This document shows positions 1-5,612 of a stretch of DNA of 9,475 bases, in pieces. The notes beneath the pieces are model-generated. The model was not told the DNA's origin and did not search any database. It was given only the letters and a program-made list of their open reading frames with translations. The stretch's first letter is position 1, and each line of letters begins with the position of its first letter. The DNA is from Microcaldota archaeon (GTDB lineage Archaea; Micrarchaeota; Micrarchaeia; Anstonellales; Bilamarchaeaceae), in NCBI GenBank assembly GCA_013331535.1, contig DUGF01000023.1, positions 4,282 to 13,756 of the forward strand. Reading direction: 5' to 3'. The position numbers and the translations under genes are program-made.

Positions 1-43
1 AATATAACTGATTTTCTTTCATAATATCCAAACTTTGCAATTG

Positions 44-51
44 TTTTTTAA
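44..51 (+). promoter_or_regulatory. Possible TATA-like box for map
   Basis: A run of six T followed by AA lies 24-31 bases before ATG 75. That is the spacing expected for a leaderless archaeal message, and no Shine-Dalgarno precedes the start. The match to a TATA consensus is poor. Confidence 0.3.
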
Positions 52-74
52 CCCAACATGACAAAAATCGAAGT

Positions 75-1019
75 ATGGAAGAAGATAAACACACTCACTC
101 GGAGGATTGCTCCCACGAAGCCAGCCTCGACGAATTTGAAGAAGCCGGCAAAATAGCCTCACGCATTCGCGAAGACAGTAAAAAACTGATCATGATAGGA
201 GAACCATTACTGGATATTGCCGAAACCATTGAACGGATGATAAATGATGAAGGCGCAGAAATGGCATTTCCGGTCAATATTTCAATAAACGAAATCGCAG
301 CGCATTATACGCCGGAATTTGACTGCACAAGAGTATTGGAAGAGAACAGTATTGTGAAAATAGACCTTGGCACATACCTAAACGGAGCAATCGCGGATAC
401 CGCGTATACCATTGACCTTTCTGATGACGGAAGACACGAATCGCTTGTGAAGGCAAGCCAAGAGGCGCTTGAAGCCGCAATTGCAGCTATAAAACCAGGA
501 GAAAGGGTTGGCGAAATTGGCGGAAGAATAGAGGAAAAAATCCGCGCCCGTGGATTCAAGCCGATCAGCAACCTGACTGGGCACATGATAAAAACCAACG
601 AGTTGCACGCAGGAGTGGAAATCCCGAATATCAAAACAAATGATAATTACGAATTTCAAGTTGGAGATATTTTTGCAGTTGAACCATTTGCAACAACAGG
701 AAGCGGATTTGTAACTGATTTGGAGCAGGTTGAAATATTTGGATTATATATTCCACACCAGGTAAGAATGAGGCAAAGCAGAAAAATCCTTCAACACATC
801 CTGGAAAATTTCGGAGTTATGCCATTTGCAGAGCGCTGGATAAGAAAAAATCCGGAATTCAAATCAAAACTTCTGGTGAGCGTAGCGTTGAAGGAAATGC
901 TTGAGGCGCAGATAATACGAGGATACCCCGTCCTACGCGATGGAGGAAACGGGCTGGTCTCTCAGGCAGAGCATACGATAATAGTAACAGAAAGCGGGAA
1001 CAAAATCACGACGAAATGA
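75..1019 (+). CDS. map: Methionine aminopeptidase, type II (archaeal), with His/Cys-rich N-terminal extension
   Basis: This cytosolic metalloenzyme removes the initiator methionine from new proteins. The protein has 314 residues. All five expected metal ligands of the pita-bread fold are visible: D97 in KIDLG, D108 in IADTA, H170 in LTGH, E203 in AVEPFAT and E299 in QAEHT. The substrate-site histidines H77 (IAAHYTP) and H178 (LHAG) are also present. An insertion of about 60 residues between E203 and E299 is the type II helical subdomain. ATG 75 is the only plausible start, because no in-frame ATG, GTG or TTG lies between it and the conserved core that begins near residue 19. The first 17 residues are therefore a genuine extension, with H6, H8, C12 and H14. 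I see no Shine-Dalgarno, so the message may be leaderless. A ZIP transporter follows after 46 bases on the same strand. The family call is firm. Confidence 0.95.
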   Translation: MEEDKHTHSEDCSHEASLDEFEEAGKIASRIREDSKKLIMIGEPLLDIAETIERMINDEGAEMAFPVNISINEIAAHYTPEFDCTRVLEENSIVKIDLGTYLNGAIADTAYTIDLSDDGRHESLVKASQEALEAAIAAIKPGERVGEIGGRIEEKIRARGFKPISNLTGHMIKTNELHAGVEIPNIKTNDNYEFQVGDIFAVEPFATTGSGFVTDLEQVEIFGLYIPHQVRMRQSRKILQHILENFGVMPFAERWIRKNPEFKSKLLVSVALKEMLEAQIIRGYPVLRDGGNGLVSQAEHTIIVTESGNKITTK

Positions 1020-1065
1020 ACAATGATACTTTGAAACAGATAAAAGTTGAAAATGGGTTTGTTGT

Positions 1066-1839
1066 ATGGTCTTTTGGTATATTCTTATTTCAGTAATCGC
1101 AGTCAGCCTTATTTCACTGATTGGGATTGCAATACTCGGGCTAAAAGAAAGGCTAACAGGAAAAATTGTTTCTCTGCTTGTAAGTTTTGCAACCGGCGCA
1201 ATGCTTGGAAGCGCATTTTTGCATCTTTTACCCGAAGCTGTTGAGAAAACTGATGGTAGTAACGGACTGATGGCAATGTTCCTATACGTTCTTTTAGGAA
1301 TAATTATCTTCTTTATAATAGAAAAATTTGTCCATTGGAGACACTGCCACGATAGCGAAGCAGGGGCAGAAGGAGAATGCAAAATCCACCCAACGGCATA
1401 TCTGAACATAGTTGGAGACGCAGTACACAATTTCATGGATGGAATAGTAATTGCAACCGGGTTTAGTGCTGGAATTGGAACCGGAATCGCAAGCACAATC
1501 GCAATAATAATCCATGAAATCCCGCAGGAAATAGGGGATTACGCGGTGCTGATCCATAGTGGAATGGACAAGAAAAAGGCACTTCTTTATAATTTCGGGA
1601 GTGCATTGTTCGCAGTTCTTGGTGCGGTTCTCGCGTATTATTTCATAAACAGTATTTCGGAATTTGGAACCGCACTCGTACCGATTGCCGCGGGCGGATT
1701 CATATATATCGCAAGCGCTGACCTGATACCGACATTACACAAAGAAACAAGTCCGACGAGGACAATAGCACAATTTGCAATGATGATTCTTGGAATTGCG
1801 GTAATGTATTGGCTGAAGATTACGTTTGAGGTTGGGTAG
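1066..1839 (+). CDS. ZIP-family divalent metal transporter (LIV-1-like)
   Basis: This is a membrane transporter that would bring zinc, or related divalent ions such as iron or manganese, into the cytosol. The 257 residues form about eight hydrophobic segments, roughly 3-24, 33-55, 68-89, 113-133, 138-160, 175-195, 203-220 and 234-252. The metal-path signatures are HNFMDG (121-126) in segment 4 and HEIPQEIGD (150-158) in segment 5. The pair resembles the LIV-1 subgroup (HNFxDG, HExPHExGD), with Gln at the second-His position. H53 in segment 2 (HLLPE) also fits. The loop between segments 3 and 4 is short and His/Cys-bearing (H90, H93, C94, H95, C105, H108), as in ZIP regulatory loops. The gene lies 46 bases after the aminopeptidase gene and is probably cotranscribed with it. 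No clear Shine-Dalgarno is visible. The metal specificity cannot be read from the sequence. Confidence 0.9.
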   Translation: MVFWYILISVIAVSLISLIGIAILGLKERLTGKIVSLLVSFATGAMLGSAFLHLLPEAVEKTDGSNGLMAMFLYVLLGIIIFFIIEKFVHWRHCHDSEAGAEGECKIHPTAYLNIVGDAVHNFMDGIVIATGFSAGIGTGIASTIAIIIHEIPQEIGDYAVLIHSGMDKKKALLYNFGSALFAVLGAVLAYYFINSISEFGTALVPIAAGGFIYIASADLIPTLHKETSPTRTIAQFAMMILGIAVMYWLKITFEVG

Positions 1840-1862
1840 GAAAACAGATTAAACCCCCCGAA

Positions 1863-3050
1863 CTAAATCTGCAAGAACTTTTCAACCATCTTTTCAGCCT
1901 GCTTTCTCTTTTTCTGGTGTTCTTCAAGGAACTTGCTTAATTTTTCCGCAACGGTTTGTTTTAGTTCCCCGGTGAGCAATTTTCCTGATTTGTAATCGTC
2001 TTGTATATCCGCAAGTTTTGCATCATCTGGCTCAAGCCCATATTTCAGCATCTGGAACGAAACATCTATATCTGGATTTCCTCCTTTTTTCCTGTGCTCC
2101 TCGATGGTTGGCTGACCTCCAGAAAATGCGTATTTTTTGACTTTTGTCGCTGCTTCAGTGGGGGTGTCGGTAAGCGAAATATAAGAAAGCGGGTCAGATG
2201 ACGACATCTTACCGCCGCCAAGGCCAGGCAGGAATTTATGATATGTGGAACTTAACTGCATAAACTTGAACTCTTTGATTCGTTGGGAAACATCGCGCGC
2301 AAGACGCAAATGCGGGTCCTGGTCTGCACCAACCGGTACAATGACCGGAACCGGCCCGCCTTCAAATTCCGGTAGTTGCGGATGAAGCATATCAGATGCC
2401 TGTAAGAGTGATGAGGTCATTTTCCCTGGGGAAATATCTCCGTAAATCGCTTTGAACTCATTGAATGTTGCGTGCCGCGCGAGCATTGACGCGAGACTGT
2501 AATATGCATTCGCCCGCGCGCCGTTCTTTGAGCGGCTTGACTGGAAATAAAAATCGCAATTCTCTGGCTTTAAACCAAGTGCGATATAATTCAGCAGATA
2601 CTCCTGAATCGCGGTTTCACGGAGTTCTTTCATGTTCGGATTTCTGGAATTGTATGCCTCGATATCTGCTACTGCAAGATATATCTTTGCACCAAGTGAC
2701 TGATAAAAAATAATTTGTTCGGCAACCATTTTATGGCCAAAATGGAATTTGCCAGAGGGCATAAGCCCAGTCATCATAACAAACGGCTTTTTCTGTTCTA
2801 TGGCATCAGTAATCTGCTTGAAATCCCTGTGTGCGAAAACAATGCCCCTTCTGAATAAAACCGAATGCTCAAATTGTTTCGGAAGCTGGCGCATTGACTG
2901 CAATCCGAATTCGCGGATGAGCTTGACGTAATCTATCTTTCCTGAAACTTCCCAGGGGGTAACTTGAAAATTATGGTCCTCTTCGCATTCAATATCTTTA
3001 GTTGAAATTCTACCAGCAAGAGATCCGGCTAAACTTCTTGGTGAAACCAT
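1863..3050 (-). CDS. trpS: Tryptophanyl-tRNA synthetase (archaeal type)
   Basis: This class I synthetase charges tRNA-Trp with tryptophan in the cytosol. The 395-residue protein carries the HIGH-type ATP motif as PSGKFHFGH (98-106) and the KMSSS loop at 281-285. It also has VGADQDPH (240-247) and the N-terminal VTPWEVSGKIDY block (30-41), which separates archaeal/eukaryotic TrpRS from TyrRS. ATG 3050 is chosen because no other ATG, GTG or TTG occurs in frame before the conserved block; this leaves about 28 residues ahead of it. No Shine-Dalgarno is present, but a TATA-like box sits about 30 bases upstream, so the message is probably leaderless and separate from the upstream exonuclease-like gene. 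The 3' end converges on the ZIP gene with 23 bases between the two stop codons. Confidence 0.95.
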   Translation of the reverse strand: MVSPRSLAGSLAGRISTKDIECEEDHNFQVTPWEVSGKIDYVKLIREFGLQSMRQLPKQFEHSVLFRRGIVFAHRDFKQITDAIEQKKPFVMMTGLMPSGKFHFGHKMVAEQIIFYQSLGAKIYLAVADIEAYNSRNPNMKELRETAIQEYLLNYIALGLKPENCDFYFQSSRSKNGARANAYYSLASMLARHATFNEFKAIYGDISPGKMTSSLLQASDMLHPQLPEFEGGPVPVIVPVGADQDPHLRLARDVSQRIKEFKFMQLSSTYHKFLPGLGGGKMSSSDPLSYISLTDTPTEAATKVKKYAFSGGQPTIEEHRKKGGNPDIDVSFQMLKYGLEPDDAKLADIQDDYKSGKLLTGELKQTVAEKLSKFLEEHQKKRKQAEKMVEKFLQI

Positions 3051-3076
3051 ATTGATCGAACATTGATAGGAGTTTC

Positions 3077-3085
3077 TATATTTTT
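3077..3085 (-). promoter_or_regulatory. TATA-like box of trpS
   Basis: On the minus strand this reads AAAAATATA, 27-35 bases before ATG 3050. A start of transcription about 25 bases downstream would fall within a few bases of the ATG, consistent with the absence of a Shine-Dalgarno and with a leaderless mRNA. It lies in the 47-base gap after the upstream gene's stop. Confidence 0.5.
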
Positions 3086-3097
3086 AGATGTTTCGAA

Positions 3098-3655
3098 TTA
3101 CTGCAAATGAACCGATAGAGGCTCCGGTTCCCTTGCCCCTCGCTTTAGCAGTATATCCCGTTCTTTTAGAAGACAGGCACGGTTATGTGCGAGCGCTTTC
3201 CGAATTCCATCCGCACCTCCAGATTTCCAAGACTCCATGCATTTCAGTCCATCACCAAAAAACGGATCTTCATATTCCGGGATTTCAAGACCGATGACAA
3301 CATGCTGTTTCTTCTCGTATTTCGTGCGGTTCAACTCGCGCTCGAAAAGAATTCGCTTGCCTAATGAATGAGAAAGGACTCCGATTTCAAAATGAGTATT
3401 GAATGAGTGGAACGGACGAGGAAAGGACTCGAGAATTTTTTCAATTCCGCTTGCCAATAAAGGAATGTGTTCCGAAGAGCTGACATAGTGCTGGGCCAGT
3501 ACACCATTGGAAATGGCCCCGAAAATAACTATTTTATGGTTTGCATAGATACGACTATCAGAATATTGCCTGTCAAACGAGCCGATGGTTTCCAAATCGA
3601 TTACAGTTCCTGGGAAATTTGTGGGGGCAGGTTCCTGAATAGATTTGATGGACAT
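3098..3655 (-). CDS. RNase H-like exonuclease-family protein (YprB/RNase_H_2-like), degenerate active site
   Basis: The 185-residue protein resembles the predicted 3'-5' exonucleases of the YprB/RNase_H_2 group. Block one is VIDLET (18-23), supplying the DxE pair D20 and E22. Block two is FHSFNTHFEIGVL (82-94), matching the usual FNGKSFDxPxL but with E90 where Asp is normal. Block three is DGLKCMESWKSGG followed by LAHNRACLLKERDILL (155-170), matching the usual YNREDVxNLxxL, with C161 where the catalytic Asp is expected. The HxD motif usual in the middle of the family is also not obvious, HVVIGL standing in its place. The fold seems retained while at least one metal ligand is lost, so activity is doubtful. 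An in-frame TGA directly precedes ATG 3655, which bounds the start. It lies 77 bases after radA on the same strand and may be cotranscribed with it. Confidence 0.6.
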   Translation of the reverse strand: MSIKSIQEPAPTNFPGTVIDLETIGSFDRQYSDSRIYANHKIVIFGAISNGVLAQHYVSSSEHIPLLASGIEKILESFPRPFHSFNTHFEIGVLSHSLGKRILFERELNRTKYEKKQHVVIGLEIPEYEDPFFGDGLKCMESWKSGGADGIRKALAHNRACLLKERDILLKRGAREPEPLSVHLQ

Positions 3656-3732
3656 TCAACTCACAACCACTTCAATGAAATCCCTTCAAATAATCTTCCT
3701 GCCCTCAACTCTCCAAACCCCAAAACAGAAAT

Positions 3733-4716
3733 TTAATCCGCTAGCCCATCTTTGGTTACTTTGAAAACGCATTCGCCTTCGGGTAAATTCGGAGAATCAA
3801 CAAGACGCGCGATGCGTTTTTCTTCCTTGCTTTTACGAAGGTATATTCTGTACGTCGAGACGTGCGCAAGCACATGACCTCCTATAGGAGTTGTTGGATC
3901 ACCGAACATTATGCCTGGATTATCCATAACCTGGTTTGCGATATAGACCGCAAGATTGTATTTTTCCGAAAGCTTTTGCAGGTCATGGACATGCTTGTTC
4001 AGCTTCTGCTGGCGGTCGCTCAAAGAACCCCTGCCAAGGAAATCTGCCCTAAAGTGGGAGGTTAGGGAATCTACTATAATGAGTCTGATGTTATTTTGCT
4101 GTATTGTTTCCGCGGCTTTTTCAACAAGGATCATTTGATGTGCACTGTCCTCTGCACGTGCAACGAAAATATTTTTCAGGACTTCCTCTGTGTTAAGCCC
4201 TGCCGCCATGGCCATCTGTGCTATTCTTTCAGGTCTAAACGTTGCTTCGCTATCAATAAACAAAACCTTCCCACCAAGACCGCCTTGTTCGAGTGGTTTC
4301 TGGACGTTCACTGCAAGTTGGAAACCAAGCTGCGTTTTCCCAGAGCTGAATTTTCCATAGGCTTCGGTTATCGCCTGGGTTTCAACTCCGCCGCCAAGTA
4401 GTTCATCAAGCGCCTCGGAACTGGTTTTTATTTTCCCTATGCTCTTACGGCGTTCGAGTATGATGTCCGCGGTTTCAAACCCGATTTCAACCGTTTCTTT
4501 TGCACCGGCGATTGCCTTTTTTGCATTTTCAACGCCAATCTCCGCAGCCTCTGCAAGTTCATGCGGACTTGCCGCGGCAATTGTTTTGAAATCCGAATAA
4601 CCAGCCTTTCTAAGTTTCTCAGCGCTTGCATCACCAATTCCTGGAAGATCTTCAAGCTCTCTGTAATACTTCTTCTTTTTATCATCCTTTTCTGTTTTTT
4701 CGTTTTTTTCTGCCAT
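3733..4716 (-). CDS. radA: DNA repair and recombination protein RadA
   Basis: RadA is the archaeal RecA/Rad51 recombinase, which forms ATP-dependent filaments on single-stranded DNA and catalyses strand exchange. Domains in order over 327 residues: a charged Lys/Glu tail (1-17), a helix-hairpin-helix DNA-binding domain around LPGIGDASAEKLRKAGY (24-40), the polymerisation motif FETA (80-83), Walker A GKFSSGKT (121-128), and Walker B LIIVD (212-216) running into the family hallmark SLTSHFRA. The L2 region FGDPTTPIGGHVLAH (271-285) follows. No intein interrupts it, and the length is normal for RadA. Two small oddities are K122 and S124 in Walker A, where archaeal RadA usually has GEFGSGKT, and PTTPIGG where PTRPIGG is usual. 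ATG 4716 is supported by GGTGAT four bases upstream. The 258 bases in front hold the tandem hairpin array. Confidence 0.97.
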   Translation of the reverse strand: MAEKNEKTEKDDKKKKYYRELEDLPGIGDASAEKLRKAGYSDFKTIAAASPHELAEAAEIGVENAKKAIAGAKETVEIGFETADIILERRKSIGKIKTSSEALDELLGGGVETQAITEAYGKFSSGKTQLGFQLAVNVQKPLEQGGLGGKVLFIDSEATFRPERIAQMAMAAGLNTEEVLKNIFVARAEDSAHQMILVEKAAETIQQNNIRLIIVDSLTSHFRADFLGRGSLSDRQQKLNKHVHDLQKLSEKYNLAVYIANQVMDNPGIMFGDPTTPIGGHVLAHVSTYRIYLRKSKEEKRIARLVDSPNLPEGECVFKVTKDGLAD

Positions 4717-4720
4717 TTAT

Positions 4721-4726
4721 ATCACC
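4721..4726 (-). promoter_or_regulatory. Shine-Dalgarno of radA
   Basis: The minus strand reads GGTGAT, four bases before ATG 4716. It matches the archaeal 16S rRNA 3' end and fixes the start. Confidence 0.75.
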
Positions 4727-4737
4727 AAATAATATCC

Positions 4738-4880
4738 TGAGACAAGAAGGTTTTCTTGTCTCAATCTATGTCATGAACGTCGCAACGTTCATGAGCATGT
4801 ACAAAATGCGATACATTTTGTATCAGACAAGTTCGCTGATGCGAACTTGCAGATGTTCAGGAACGATTCGTCGTTCCTGA
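4738..4880. repeat. Tandem array of five perfect, sequence-unrelated stem-loops
   Basis: Five inverted repeats follow one another. H1: arms 4738-4748 and 4753-4763 (TGAGACAAGAA, 11 bp, loop GGTT). H2: 4771-4780 and 4785-4794 (TCATGAACGT, 10 bp, loop CGCA). H3: 4800-4808 and 4814-4822 (TACAAAATG, 9 bp, loop CGATA). H4: 4828-4836 and 4841-4849 (CAAGTTCGC, 9 bp, loop TGAT). H5: 4857-4866 and 4871-4880 (TCAGGAACGA, 10 bp, loop TTCG). Every stem is perfectly Watson-Crick. The centres are 32, 28.5, 27.5 and 30 bases apart, and spacers are 5-7 bases. The stems share no sequence, so the architecture rather than the sequence appears conserved. The array lies 22-164 bases upstream of radA and could form in its leader RNA or in single-stranded DNA. 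No T-tract follows any stem on either strand. Function unknown. Confidence 0.9.
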
Positions 4881-4881
4881 C

Positions 4882-4943
4882 ATACTGAACCACCGGGGTA
4901 AAACCTAGATTTCAAAATCGGTATTACTTATTTGGTTCAGTAT
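4882..4943. repeat. Long inverted repeat with 11-bp arms, next to the hairpin array
   Basis: ATACTGAACCA at 4882-4892 is perfectly complementary to TGGTTCAGTAT at 4933-4943, with 40 bases between. It starts one base after the last small hairpin. Inside the loop, ACCG (4892-4895) can pair with CGGT (4919-4922) and GATT (4908-4911) with AATC (4916-4919), but these pairings overlap and not all can form together. The right arm overlaps a TATA-like sequence on the minus strand. It may be an operator-like DNA dyad or the outer stem of a structured RNA. Confidence 0.75.
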
Positions 4944-4947
4944 ATAT
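4941..4947 (-). promoter_or_regulatory. Candidate TATA box for radA
   Basis: The minus strand reads ATATATA and overlaps one arm of the inverted repeat at 4882-4943. Transcription starting about 25 bases downstream, near 4920, would give radA a leader of roughly 200 bases containing all five small hairpins. No better TATA-like element is seen nearer the gene. Confidence 0.4.
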
Positions 4948-4974
4948 GTTTATGTTATGCAAACCAACTGGAAA

Positions 4975-5268
4975 TTACTTCTTATCATTCGGAAAAACCA
5001 ATAGTTTCAAATTTCCAATCATGAGTGAATAGAATTCATTTCCGTTCTTTGAAACGCGCTTCCACATCCCGCCAACACTGCGGTATATTGTTTTTCCATC
5101 CTTGTCAACCTCTGGCTGAACTATGCGAAAATCAGGTTTGTTACCTTTTTGATCCCCGGCCTGCCCAGCTTGCCCGCCTTGACCTCCTTTTCCAGTATCC
5201 CCTGAGGAAATGGGAACTTCTACAAAACCATCACGGTCATCATCAACTTTTTCATCAATCGTGCGCAT
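4975..5268 (-). CDS. Small protein with Gly/Gln linker and DUF736-like C-terminal motif
   Basis: The product has 97 residues when started at ATG 5268. GGAGGT sits seven bases before that codon and decides the start over an in-frame TTG at 5283. Residues 1-22 are acidic. Residues 23-45 form a flexible Gly/Gln/Asp linker (GKGGQGGQAGQAGDQKGNK). The C-terminal half contains SVGGMWKRVSKNGNEFYSLM followed by LKLLVFPND. This Gly-x-x-Trp-Lys-x-x-Ser-Lys-x-Gly-x-x-Tyr/Phe pattern ending in a hydrophobic strand resembles DUF736-type small proteins, many of them hypothetical and found near DNA-processing genes. I do not recognise a specific function. It is the first gene of the minus-strand group, 258 bases upstream of radA, and has its own promoter candidate and a G6/C6 leader hairpin. 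Confidence 0.7.
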   Translation of the reverse strand: MRTIDEKVDDDRDGFVEVPISSGDTGKGGQGGQAGQAGDQKGNKPDFRIVQPEVDKDGKTIYRSVGGMWKRVSKNGNEFYSLMIGNLKLLVFPNDKK

Positions 5269-5275
5269 AGGTAAA

Positions 5276-5281
5276 ACCTCC
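5276..5281 (-). promoter_or_regulatory. Shine-Dalgarno that fixes the start of the 97-residue protein
   Basis: The minus strand reads GGAGGT, seven bases before ATG 5268. The longer reading from TTG 5283 would put this sequence inside the gene, so the ATG is preferred. Confidence 0.8.
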
Positions 5282-5292
5282 AATAAAAGATA

Positions 5293-5315
5293 AAGGGGGG
5301 TAATGTGCCCCCCTT
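5293..5315. promoter_or_regulatory. G6/C6 hairpin in the leader of the 97-residue protein gene
   Basis: AAGGGGGG (5293-5300) pairs perfectly with CCCCCCTT (5308-5315) around a 7-base loop. It ends 11 bases before the Shine-Dalgarno and lies downstream of the TATA-like box, so it should be part of the 5' untranslated RNA. It may modulate translation or RNA stability, or act as an end-of-transcript structure for something read from the other side. Confidence 0.6.
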
Positions 5316-5343
5316 AGGTAATACTTAGGAAGAAATAAAGTAG

Positions 5344-5351
5344 TATTTAAA
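5344..5351 (-). promoter_or_regulatory. TATA-like box for the 97-residue protein gene
   Basis: The minus strand reads TTTAAATA, about 76 bases before ATG 5268. The expected transcription start near 5320 gives a leader of about 50 bases holding the G6/C6 hairpin and the Shine-Dalgarno. A C-rich tract (the complement of 5360-5371) lies just upstream. Confidence 0.5.
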
Positions 5352-5376
5352 CCTGAGCAGGGGGGAGGGGGTAGTT

Positions 5377-5495
5377 GGCCGATAAACTCTGATAATGTTT
5401 TGAGTTTAGGGTTTTAAGATTTGCGACGTAAAACTCGGGACATGATACCCGAGACTCAGGAATTTGTCCTTGGCCGATAAACTGGCCGATAAACT
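5377..5495. repeat. Three copies of a 12-base repeat, two in exact tandem
   Basis: GGCCGATAAACT occurs at 5377-5388, 5472-5483 and 5484-5495. The first and third copies extend to TGGCCGATAAACTCTG. Each of these two is followed by GAGTTT, complementary to the AAACTC within it: 5384-5389 pairs with 5402-5407, and 5491-5496 with 5517-5522. Each is also followed further on by CTCGGG, at 5434-5439 and 5528-5533. This suggests an old, degenerate duplication of a unit roughly 70-95 bases long. Confidence 0.75.
5434..5453. repeat. Dyad CTCGGG / CCCGAG
   Basis: CTCGGG at 5434-5439 and CCCGAG at 5448-5453 form a 6-bp stem with an 8-base loop. CCCGAGAC (5448-5455) is also complementary to GTCTCGGG at 5526-5533, so two alternative pairings are possible in one transcript. 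Confidence 0.55.
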
Positions 5496-5551
5496 CTGTT
5501 TTTGGCATTCTACAACGAGTTTTTGGTCTCGGGCACCGGATAAAACCCAAC

Positions 5552-5561
5552 TTTTTTTAAT
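5552..5561 (+). promoter_or_regulatory. Candidate promoter element of argF
   Basis: A T7-AAT tract lies 55-64 bases before ATG 5616 and would place the transcription start near 5582. TATTATT at 5570-5576 is an alternative box with a start near 5600. Between them and the gene, CTAAAA (5583-5588) and TTTTAG (5595-5600) form a short dyad. The sequence alone does not decide between the two. Confidence 0.3.
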
Positions 5562-5606
5562 CTAAGCCGTATTATTGTGTCACTAAAAATCAGATTTTAG
5601 CAGTAT

Positions 5607-5612
5607 GGTGAT
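5607..5612 (+). promoter_or_regulatory. Shine-Dalgarno of argF
   Basis: GGTGAT lies three bases before ATG 5616. An out-of-frame ATG at 5605 overlaps it and is not the start. Confidence 0.7.

Noticed and set aside
3879..3890. Palindrome CTCCTATAGGAG as a regulatory site
   Set aside because: It lies within radA and encodes part of the conserved TPIGGH segment, so coding constraint explains it.
4738..4880. Series of bacterial-type intrinsic terminators
   Set aside because: None of the stems is followed by a T-tract on either strand, and archaeal termination does not rely on hairpins.
4626..4880. Plus-strand reading frame across the radA 5' end and hairpin array
   Set aside because: It is antisense to the radA start, has no ribosome-binding site, and its composition follows the hairpins rather than a protein.
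4738..4943. CRISPR array
   Set aside because: The hairpins share no repeat sequence, the units are only about 30 bases including the stem, and no cas gene is near.
5360..5371. G-quadruplex
   Set aside because: Only two long G-tracts are present (six and five G), not the four needed for a standard intramolecular quadruplex.
5347..5550. Minus-strand 67-codon reading frame over the repeats
   Set aside because: It begins at a TTG without Shine-Dalgarno and its FIGQ repeats simply translate the 12-base DNA repeat.
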